From Corythucha ciliata (Eukaryota; Arthropoda; Insecta; Hemiptera; Tingidae), in NCBI GenBank assembly GCA_038030265.1, contig CM075943.1, forward strand, positions 3,038,001 to 3,102,000: a stretch of DNA of 64,000 nucleotides, read 5' to 3'. Shown here piece after piece: positions 24,225 to 33,993 of the stretch. The notes under the pieces were generated by a model. It was not told where the DNA came from and ran no database searches. It saw only the letters and a program-made list of their open reading frames with translations. Position 1 is the first letter of the stretch. Each line of letters begins with the position of its first letter. Made by a program: the position numbers and the translations under genes.

Positions 24225-25630
24225 GTCAAATAAATCTATTAAATTCCGGGCTAGGACTATATTAAATACCTACAGTTAAACTTTCATAAAATACGCTTCA
24301 AGAAATGGATAAAACAAAGTTTTTAGCGTCTCATTTAAGGATTGAAAGCATTTTTCTATAGGATGAGGTGATCCCCTAGGTCATTTCGAAGGGGCTTATA
24401 TAGAATGGAAAAAGGGCCTTGCGGTAAATGTAAAGGCTTATAAAGTAACTAGAGCTGTCAATCAGTACACCCCTCCGATAGCGCCTTCTTTCTCTCGTGT
24501 GTAATAATGAGGGAGTTCTGCTCATTTCCCTAAACAGCCCAGGGAAGGAGGTGCTTTCCTTCTTTACCCGACGCATTTATTAGTATGCCGTCCGGCGTGT
24601 CGTCAACCGAGCTTCTTTTCTTTTCTCTCCCCGAGATACGCGCTACGCAACAATACAACCTTTCTCACCGCTTCATTGCTCACCAATCCAATCGACCAGA
24701 AGAGGTTCTCTCCCTTTTTTTTTTTTTTTTTTGTTCATCACTTCGCAACGTATTCACAGAAAAGAGCCCTTTTCATTACCTCGCGAGTTAACACATCAAT
24801 CACCACAAATGTGCTCCCATTACAATAGACGAGGACCTCTGGGACAAATTATGTAAAAATTCTTTTATCGACAAGTTGAAACAACTTGCGGTGAATACCA
24901 AGTATGTATAAGAGGGTTTACTCGTATATCTTAAGACATAATTAAGGAAAAAACGCCCGCCTCTCCTCCTCCCGTTCGGTGTTTGAAAATTGAAGCTGTC
25001 AATCCATAAAAAGAGAATCGGAGCGTGAAGCAGGAAGAATTAAACAGTAAATTTCTTGAACACAATACAATTCCTCATAACACTCTCATAAGACGTCATT
25101 AAATCATTTTAAAAGTTGAGTTTTATGAAACGTTCAGAATCATTAGGTAGTAAGCTATCTGGGGCAGCGTGTAAGGCGATTTCACTTAGTTATGATGGAA
25201 CGGAGTGCATAAATGAATTTTCCGTTGCTTTCAAGAGGCATTATAGTACAACAGCGGTGATGATAGTGAATCCTATGAAATAGAAGCAATATAAATATAC
25301 CACGCGTAGTTTAAGATGATGAGTCTCATGATGGTGAGTTTTTTTTTTACTGCTCAATTGAATTCTGTTACAGAAATCCATTTTTTTAAAGCAACCGAAG
25401 CATAAAATTGAACCACGCGTTTTTCCAGGAAACATATTTTCAGGGGCAGAAACTGATGAGCTAGAATCTCGTTAAGAAGATGCTGGTAACAATTTTTGCT
25501 TTTTATTTTGGTTTTATAGTGATACACATGCATTCACGGATGTATACGCTAAGGTGGCGAACATACTTAGAGCGATATGTTATCGTTTCGACATTACCGA
25601 CGCAAATTAACAGCGTCTAGAACTGAGCGT
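24225..25630. other. low-copy sequence, no gene seen
   Basis: No recognisable gene. A T run at 24717-24732 and short open frames without domains are present. Sequence from about 25600 leads into the LINE remnant. Confidence 0.45.
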
Positions 25631-25639
25631 CTAGCTCTG

Positions 25640-27400
25640 AGGCATTGGTGGATTAGGGTAGAGTTAGGGGGAGAAACGGTAGAAAGGAGGGCAAAGTGAG
25701 GAACCCCGCAGGGGTCTAGCCTCTCGCCACTCTTATGGATAATAGTGGTAGATGAACTAATTAGATTAATGGAGGAAAATGGCTTCTATATGCAGTTTTT
25801 TTGCGGATGATGGAGCCATCGTGGTTAGAGGATATTGTCGACACTTTTTGAACTTATGAGGCAGGCGATTAGTTTAGTGGAGGAATGGTGCGAGCCAAGA
25901 GGGTTAACCATTAACCCGAGCAAGGTGAAGCTGTGTCTGTTCACCCACAAGAGGAACAGGCAGGGGCTTCAGACTCTACAGATTAGGGGCAAGGAGGTGG
26001 AGTTAACAACGGAAGTTAAGTATTTAGGGGTGTGGCTAGATCATCGACTGAGCTGGGAGAAGCACATAAGGGAAACTTATCAAAAGGCGATGGGCACCTT
26101 TTGTCAGGTTAGAAAGGGTAGTGGGGAAAACATGGGGCCTGAACCCCAAAATGACCCTATGGTTGTACACGGGGATTATCCGACCAAGGATCCTCTACAG
26201 GGCCATGGTCTGGTGGAGGGCGGCGAACAAAAAGGGAAACGCATTAGACAGAGTCTGGCGACCCTAGGGGCGTTCAGAACGACACCAACAAGACCGATGG
26301 AGGTAATGCTAGGACTAAAACCCTTAAGCCTTGAACTGCAGTCACGGGCTATGGAAGCGGCATACAGATTGGACTGCATGTCAGGGAAGGTAGGAAATGA
26401 AGGGGATACGAGAACACATGCGCAGAGTGGCACCGTCCACGGGCATGAGATCGGATCAAATGGTAAAACAAGGGGACTTTGCAAAGAACGATCGTGGTCA
26501 AACTATCCCGGGAGACCGGGCAAGGGGGGGGGATACAGAAGAGATTAAGTGTTTTACGGACGGTTCAAAAATTGGAACCGGGAAAGGCAAGGCGGGGTCA
26601 GGCATATACATCCCTGGAATGGGGGGTGGAAGAGAGCCTGACGTTGGGGAAATATGCGACGGTGTTCCAGGCGGAGGTTGCGGCCATAGAGGCTTGTGCA
26701 ATCGAACTGAGACGGAAAGGTGTGACAAATAAGCGAATAACGATATACTCGGACAGCCGCGAGCCGCCCTCGGGGCCATTTCCAGGCCGCGGTGGTCAAG
26801 TCGAGGGCGGTGGGGGGCTGTAGAGCCAGTATATCGGCACTGCTGACGGAGGGGGAGGGGGTACCAGGTCATGCGGGCATCCCGGGGAATGAGAGAGCAG
26901 ACGAGTTGGCTAAGACTGGGGCCATGACAGAATATGTCGGCCCAGAACCGGTGGTGGGGATAGCAAGGGAAGTAGGACTCAGTGAAATTCGGGGGTTGGG
27001 CGAAAGCGGAAGCCCAGGCACGATGGGAAGCAGAAAATCACTGCAGACAAGCGAAAGAGGGCATTAAGAGGTATGATGCCAACACGACAATGTGGCTGGT
27101 AGGGTTAGGGCGAAAGCAAACTAGAAAGATAGTAGGAATATTTACTGGGCACTTTGCAGTTCAGAGACACTTGCAAATGATGGGGCTAATAGGGGACCCT
27201 ACATATGAGAGGTGTGGAGTGGAGGAGGAGACAACGGGTCATTCAGTGAGAGAGTGTGAGGGGTTTGCGGCAGCGAGGTTTGCTGTATTTGGGAGGGACA
27301 GGTTGACCGACCTAGAATTTTCCAGGGCTCAAGGGGTCCGAGTACTGGATTTTCTGTGGAGGGTGAGGAGATTTGAGGAGCCGTGCTAGCCCCTCCGAGT
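25640..27400 (+). mobile_element. decayed I/R1-type LINE fragment with RNase H domain
   Basis: Begins inside the RT: GTPQGSSLSPLLW-like sequence near 25700, then FFADDGAIV near 25796-25819 (the catalytic ADD), followed by EWCEPRGLTINPSKVKLCLF and YLGVWLDHRLSW. A conserved linker (TTPTRPMEVMLGLKPLSLEL) follows. An RNase H domain starts with CFTDGSKIGTGKG near 26550, has FQAEVAAIEAC and IYSDSR, and ends with PGHAGIPGNERADELAK near 26860-26910. A C-terminal CCHC-like segment lies at about 27140-27260 (GHFAVQRHLQMMGL, CGVEEETTGHSVREC). Frameshifts lie near 26130, 26530, 26800 and 26990. RNase H restricts it to the I/R1/LOA-like group. The 5' part is missing. Confidence 0.85.
25835..27389 (+). pseudogene. 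RT C-terminus plus RNase H of the I/R1-type element
   Basis: Coding remnant running through at least four frames. RNase H would remove the RNA strand after first-strand synthesis. Acidic residues corresponding to the active site can be seen in TDGS, AEVAAIEA, YSDS and NERADELA. The region is markedly more GC- and purine-rich than its surroundings. Stops and shifts exclude activity. Confidence 0.8.
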
Positions 27401-27690
27401 CCGGGACTCGTTGGGTATGACGTAGGGGCCAAATTGGTGGCCTTGGCGTCGCCGGACTCGGCTTGGCCGGGACGGCACCCCCCCCCCCCAAAATTGCTAC
27501 AGAATGAACGCCGCCTAAAACGTAATGTACATAAGCCCAACTTAAGAGGGAAGTGGGTGTAAGTTCGTTATAATGGCCCCAAACGCGTGCTTATACCTTT
27601 TTGAACCCTGTGAGCCTGTGAAACCAGTCAAAATTGATTCTCGAATTTGTCTCGTGTGCGGATGGCCGCGAATAGGGGGCCTGTTTTCAA
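27401..27690 (+). repeat. family I edge unit, copy of 23330-23430
   Basis: After GC-rich 3' sequence and a C run at 27480-27488, the block 27595-27680 (CCTGTGAGCCTGTGAAACCA, GATTCTCGAATTTGTC, GGATGGCCGCGAATAGGGGG) matches 23340-23430. No gene is present. Confidence 0.65.
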
Positions 27691-28229
27691 GCTCTTGTTT
27701 CTAGCACGCTGACTAGCACGGGAACACCATGCAATACACCCATAAAGGATGCGTGGAACCAGTACCTGCTGGTAAAATACGAGTCTTGAGGATAGCGATG
27801 CCCCCACCACCCCATCATGGGCCGGAAAGTCCACGAAGGAAACGACGAAGCGGTAGATCTCGCTCCCGTAACAGTTGAAGATGTGGCAACGGTGTGAAAC
27901 GGCGGTCTAAGATTACGCCAAGGTAAACTGGCTTTTTGGTCAGGGGGAGAGTTCTCCCCGTATCGAAGTAATAATGTGGTTGGTGCGTAGTCGGCGTATT
28001 GTGTTTTGGAGATTGCGAGACGCAGGCGCGTTGAATCACACCATTGTTCTACGCACTTCAAGGCTTCAAAGACACGGTCACAGAGGTGATCATTATCGGT
28101 GGCTCTAATGTTCCTCTCCGGGTGATAGGACTTCAACAATTTGGAAGTTGAAAACCTGATGTAATTTCCAGATCCGACCATTTTGGCTGAGAAAGATGTC
28201 CACTCTTCATTAACATGTCTGTTTAGCAT
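27691..28229 (-). pseudogene. RT palm/thumb fragment of a LINE
   Basis: Minus-strand remnant. CVEQWCDSTRLRLAISKTQY is the typical segment just after the RT catalytic motif, and after a frameshift YLGVILDRRFTPLPHL is the thumb. A further shift near 27840 leads to a poorly conserved tail. Neither the catalytic YADD motif nor a 3' end is visible. The clade is uncertain (CR1/Jockey-like). Confidence 0.7.
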
Positions 28230-28264
28230 TAATTATCGTTAAATCTCACAAATCACAACGAAAG

Positions 28265-29075
28265 AACAAAATTCCATAGTGCATTTTTAAATGTTGCTAA
28301 GCGAGAAGTATGCGAAAGAAACGCCTGGTATTCGCATGAATTAGGGCAGCTCGAGGTACAGTACCTACAAAAGCCAGCCGTAGGAGCTTAGCCGCGAAGT
28401 GTTCAAAAACACGGAGAAAATCTACTTTGCTCAGTTGGCCCGAGCAAAGAAGGCGTATTACTCGAATTAAATTGCGAACTCTAATAATAAATGTCGCGCG
28501 TCCTGGGAGGTTGTAAAGAAGGAAACCCAACCCAAAAAGCGATCTGTTTTGGTGAGCACTTCGCGGCCCAGGATAAGGGTGTTGCCGTGGGTGATTTCGT
28601 TGACCTGAGCAAAGCATTCGACAAAGCGGATCATAAGGACCTATCTCACGGCCAGGGTTCAGTACGTCGCGTTGGGACTTAGTGAGGAGTCAGCCCTTAA
28701 GCCGGTGGATACTGGAGTGCCACAAGGGTCAATTCTTGGCCCCACTCTCTTCTCTATTTTAACTGATGACTTTGAGTTGTGTAGCCGGGGAAACGTCATC
28801 TTATAGGTATGCTGATGATACAACGTTATTGACGTACTCATCGAGTATCGAGTCCGCATTGTTGCAGTCCAATCGCTCCCTAGCTAGTGCAAAGGATTGG
28901 TTCATTACAATCGGACTGAAAATGAACGATGTCGTCCCTTAAACAATATGAATATGTAACCAGCAAGGTGCTATAATCGTTGAGTGAACTATCGTACCCT
29001 TTGGACTCCAGTAATTGACGACCTGTTCATAACTTTGTATTATGTTGATGGAAAATTAAAATTATTATTATTTTG
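28265..29075 (+). pseudogene. LINE RT fragment with internal losses and (ATT)n-type tail
   Basis: Plus-strand remnant. A linker region (RNAWYSHELGQLE near 28315) is followed by frame breaks, then VDLSKAFDKADH (RT motif A) near 28600. GVPQGSILGPTLFSIL follows near 28715, and YADDTTLLTYSSS (motif C) near 28808. It stops at LKMND near 28928 and jumps to a 3' tail with ATTATTATTATTTT near 29062. The thumb is deleted. It begins about 35 bp from the minus-strand RT fragment, in divergent orientation. Confidence 0.75.
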
Positions 29076-29089
29076 CTTGTTGTGAGTCG

Positions 29090-29400
29090 AAATTGGTAAC
29101 CGTGACAGCAAACTTTTGCGGCGTATTTCATTATTTTGACATCTCATCAAAGCCAATTTCGCGAGGTTTCCCTCAATTGAAAATACAATTTTGCCGGCTC
29201 TTCAAAAACCCAATTTCTAGGATTTGCCTCTTTGTACTCCTAATTTGGCTAATTTTACTACTGCGGGTGAGGGTCATTTTAGCAGACAGTTTTAAGTATT
29301 CTTTGGCTATTTAAAATTGAAAATTTCGGGTATTTGGCTCAAGTACACAAAATTCGTATGTTTGCCTCATTCCAAACCCAATTTTGTGATTCTCCCCCCC
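29090..29400 (-). repeat. family I minisatellite fragment
   Basis: Units such as AAAGCCAATTTCGCGAGGTT and TTCAAAAACCCAATTTC in the orientation of the 1-411 array, more diverged. It ends in a C run at 29395-29403. Confidence 0.6.
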
Positions 29401-31370
29401 CCCCTCAAGCCAGGGGCCCCAAGGCGATCGCCTACCTTTGTTTGATTTACTGCCTTCATTTGTTTTTGACAGCTGCCAACTTGAATATTACGCGACTGTA
29501 AATGATGGTGGCTATTGGTACATGCTACCGTACCATTTTGGAGGGTTTTTTTTTTTCCAAAAAGGTACAAATTACGGTGGGAGCGAGCGTTCTGCTACCT
29601 CCTCTCGACACATCTACATCAATGAGTGAATTAAAAGCACGAGAGGACGACATTAAAGCTCTGGGACCTTACCCTCTTTGCATTAAAAATGCAACTGCAC
29701 AACAGAGCCAGGAGGGTTGAAAGAAGCCACCCTTTTTTTTTTTTTTATTTAAGGGTGAGTGAGAATGGGTGGCAATAGCAGAGCACACTCACACTCACAA
29801 AAGTGAAGGACGAGTGAATCGTTTTACGGGGGGGGCGGGGCGGCAGCGGTGGTTGCCGGCGCGCGATTTTTTTTTTTTTTTTTTTTTCTCCCTTCGCGTA
29901 TAGTGTACATATAAAAAAAATCAATAAGCCTTGTAAAAAATACAGTTGAGGGGGCGAGGGGGGCGCATGCCCGTTGCACACAGGGCTGAAAGGATCTTCC
30001 ATGTCTCAGACCTTGTCTTACCACCCTCCCTAGAGTGTGACTGGAACCGATATAGGAGTTAGTTTGACGTTTTTTTTTTCTTCTTATTGTTGTATCCGGG
30101 CGTTTTTCTTTTGTTCGGAGTAGTGCAAAAAAAAAAATAATAATAATAATATGCCTCTGTTCATACGCAAAACACACTCTAGGATACGCGGGTGGTGACA
30201 AACAAAATGAATGGAAAACAAAAAACATAAAAAGGCAATAGCCTCGGATGCTGTCTTCAGATTATGGCGTAACTCGTCGAACTTCAATAACTCATGGTAT
30301 TGACTAAAAAAAAACATTCGACCGAATTAACCACGTATTGTGGTTAATTATCATTAAATCGTTATAATAGCGTTTTGGGTCAAATAGCCAGATTGAGGCC
30401 CGCGTATAAGACGTGGCAAATCGAATATTTTTTTTATCACTGGATTTCGCCATGGGATTAATTATTACATTATTTCAATTTTTTTTTTAAAATCATAAGT
30501 CCAAAATGCCAAGAAATCTTTAACCCTGACGGCGGCAGTGAATGCTTGGGGTAGTTTTATGTAATAACCACATGTCTACTCACTGTCGAAGCGCAGCCGT
30601 CCCGCTGCAATAACAGGTTTAATCATCAGCTGTACATTGTGTATCGCAAATGAGCAATGTGGGTGGGGTGGTGGGTGCGGTAATTATTAATACAAAGCAC
30701 CCGTTAAAATCGCTAAGGGTTGGTTTTATCACGATGTCTCGTCGAATTGCAATCCATCGGGTAAAATTCACATTAGTGTTTCCTATAAAAAAACCCAATA
30801 ACAACCAGACTTATTCGAGCAATATCTGCGACGAATAAGAGCAATAATTAAAACTTCATTCTTTACTCTAAAAGTTTAAAAATCTTGATTTAAATTGCTT
30901 GAAACTGGAGAATACCTAGAACGTTGAAGGTGCTCAGCAAATTGTGTGGCTGAATTGTTCGATTCAGCCCACGAAAAGGGGTGTGAGTTGGGGCACGATT
31001 AAGTCGTAACTCTAACGACACTGATGAAGCGGGGAAGGGGAGGGGGGTAAGACGTGGTTCCTGGGAAACAATTTTTCCTTCGTGTGTTTCACAAGTAACA
31101 AACTACTCGCATCATCCTTCCCCTCCTGAATAACATTCAATAGTATTTTTTTTTAAATACATTTCAAACGCAAAAATACATTTTATTCTGGTGATTTTTA
31201 TCACCCGACGGTGAATCGGGTTGCAATTTTCGTTGATTTCCCCCCCCCCCATCTTTACGTACCAAATTTCCGGCATAATTGCATCCCCAATCCGAAGATT
31301 CTTGTAATTCGTAACTTCTGTTCAAGGATGAACACAGAAAATAGCTTGATCCCCCAGTTTATGTTGGTCC
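29401..31370. other. low-copy sequence with homopolymers, no gene seen
   Basis: T runs near 29732 and 29871 and A-rich runs near 30127. No coding domain or RNA gene recognised, and short open frames lack any recognisable motif. Confidence 0.45.
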
Positions 31371-31461
31371 TTTAGGCGGCTAAAATTGAGAACAGCACAC
31401 TGAAGTGCTGTTCTTGGGTCAAGCACACGGCTAAAAGTTCGATTAAAAAACCCTAAATACC

Positions 31462-31497
<36 letters not shown>

Positions 31498-33839
31498 TAA
31501 AACAACGTATACAAGCGTTAATTCTCGCGCGCAGAGGCGTGCAGTTCTCGCGAGGGCCAAGTGGCAGTAAGTGCGCGGATCAAATTGACATGGCTAAAAG
31601 TGAAAAAAATCGAGAAAAATCACTAATTCGCTTATAAAAATGAAATAAGGAGCTAATTTGCGGCGAAATTGAGAAAAGGCGCTTAAATAGCGGCGGAAAG
31701 TGAGAGCAAATTCTAGATCACGGCTAAAATTAATAAAAAGCTCTAAGTCGCGACTGAAATTCTACAAAAATTGCAAATTCGCGGGATAAAAAGGCTAATT
31801 ATCTTCCGAAATTGAGAAAACGGTCAAAAATCGATATTTTGAGAGATGAAAAAGGCTGCTTCGCGGCTGAAATTGTGAAAAACTGGCAGGGGCGTATGTA
31901 CGGGGGGATATGGGGGATAGATCCCCCCCCCCCCCGAGTTACAAGTATACTAACGAAGGGACACAAGTACCAACGCTCTACTCTAAAGAACACCATAAAA
32001 TCCAAATCCATAAATCTCCAAAAATGAATGTTTCTCGTCGAAGTTAGTTTTAGCAGGTTTTTTTCGACTTTGCGCAGACCGAAAAGGTCCGCGTGCTTCC
32101 AGCTGCTTCCTTGGACTACAGACCCCACGCAGGAGCTTACCGAGGTAGGGGGAAACCGCCCCGGATCAGACGAGCCCCCCCCCCCCCGAAAAGCTTAAAT
32201 ACGGATAAATGATGATTTTTAGGTTATCCACGGATAACGGGTGGTTGGACAGCGATTTGGCTACTTTCTACGAATTTCAATTTATCCGATCTGATGGAGA
32301 ACATAACGTTGCAAGTGATATCGCGGCAAAGACTGTCGGCTAAATATCCGATTGAGCCCCCCAAAAGCGCTAATCCGGTGGCTCAAATTGAGAAAATTCG
32401 CGCTATCTTGATGAAAATTCACGGCTAAAAAGAGAAAATACACCGTGTCCCCAGTTTCATTAGGTCCTTAAGCAAAAAATTGAAAAAAAAAAAAAAAAAA
32501 ACGTTAATATTCGTGACTATAACTGCGAAAAAGTGCTGATTCATGGTCTCGCAATGTAACTTCCAGACTAAAATTGAGAAAAAATCGCTGATTGGCGGTG
32601 CACGGTTGCCATTCGACGAATAAATCGAGGAAATCAACGCAAAATGTTTGTTTTTTGATCAACCCCGCGGTTTAAATTGAGATAACACTTATAATATTGA
32701 CCAAAAAAAGACGCTTTCAGGTGAAAATTTGGCAAAAATAGCAAATTCACAACTGAAATTGCGAAAAATCGCTAATTTGCAATGTGTGGGTTTAAAGTCG
32801 AGGAAAAACGTCAAGAAAATCAACTAGAAAAAATCACTAATTAGAACGGCTACAATTAAGAAAAACGCTAATTTTCGGTTCATATTGAGAAGAAGTGATA
32901 ATTCTCTGCAAAAATGGAGAAAACTCCTAATTTGCAGCTTAATTAGAGGAAAACACCAATTCTTGGCAAAAATCGAGAAAATTCGGTTAATGCAAGGGTT
33001 GGGAACGCTCAAAAAGCGCAAATTCGCTGCTAAAATTGAGGACATCAATTATTCTCGGATAAAGTGTGGAGAAATTTGAAATTTCTCATTTAAATACGCG
33101 CCTTCTGAAGGCAACTTTGTGGCTAAAATTGAAAAAAAAAACTGGAAATTCCAGCACGGCTGTAAGTAAAAACAGCGCTGATTCACGGGTTAGGACTAAG
33201 AAGAAGCAATAATCTGTACATAAAAGTAACATAAAATTGCTAATGCGGTGGTGAAACGTGAACAACCCGCTAATTTGCGGGTAATATTTAGTTTGGCGAA
33301 ACTTAAGAGATTTTAAAGGTTAGTTTGAGGCTAAATTGAGAAAAAGTGATAATTCACGGCTAAAAATGGAAAAAACCGCCAATTTACAGCTGAAATTGCG
33401 CAAAACTTAATCATACGCAATACGCGGCTTCTGATGTTTGATGATGTTTTCTGAAGGCACCTTTCTGAGGCAGAAATTGAGAAAAAGCGGCAATTTATGG
33501 CAATGGGTGAAAAATCCGCTGATTCGCGGGTAAAACTGAGAAAAATTGCGCATGGTGAACCAGAAAAAATTCTAATTTGTGCAAAGCCCTCTATTTCGAG
33601 GCTAATTTATGAGGAAAACACTTAAGAAAATCGTAATGTTTAGCTAAAACTGAAAAAAGTGCTAATCCCCTGCTAAAAAAAATTGAAAAAATCGCTAATT
33701 TGCCGCTAAAACTTGCGGAAAATTAAGAAACATCGCTCACGGAATAAAAACGCTGCTTTGCTGCTATAAAGTTGGGAAAATGGGCAAATTCAATAGCTAT
33801 GGGTGGAGGGGTCAAAACCGCTAATCCGCGGCTGAAATT
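31371..33839 (+). repeat. family II element body, forward (left part of nested stack)
   Basis: Degenerate ~29 bp units (GGCTAAAATTGAGAAC, CGCTAATTCGCG). A 9 bp perfect hairpin (GAACAGCAC with GTGCTGTTC) lies at about 31390-31413. The segment 31889-31935 (CAGGGGCGTATGTACGGGGG then a C run) looks like another hAT-like end lodged in the array. The segment 32430-32690 matches 7890-8180. The body continues beyond the Jockey and hAT-like insertions to about 39760. Confidence 0.75.
31467..31496. repeat. (GT)15 microsatellite
   Basis: Uninterrupted GT dinucleotide run of about 30 bp. Confidence 0.97.
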
Positions 33840-33852
33840 AAGATGAACGACT

Positions 33853-33993
33853 TCAAATGCTCCTCAAACAAGTGCACTTGACTCTCCATTCGAAAAAATG
33901 ATGAGTAAAATTGATTCCCTACTGTCAATCCTCCAACCACTGCTCCAAACATTAACCCAAATCCTGCCCGTGCTCCTAACTAAGAAGCCATGA
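33853..33993 (+). pseudogene. C-terminal end of Jockey ORF1 (truncated)
   Basis: Last 46 codons of ORF1, including MMSKIDSLLSILQPLLQTL and ending QILPVLLTKKP. The leucine-rich end matches the ORF1 C-terminus of the minus-strand Jockey copy (KIDALMSTIQHLLQIL). Its TGA at 33991-33993 overlaps the ORF2 ATG in ATGA. The remainder of ORF1, including the zinc knuckles, was lost by 5' truncation. Confidence 0.85.

Noticed and set aside
27691..29075. twin-priming inversion of one LINE
   Set aside because: In twin priming the inverted part is the 5' segment. Here the inverted fragment encodes sequence downstream of the plus fragment, so the order is wrong.
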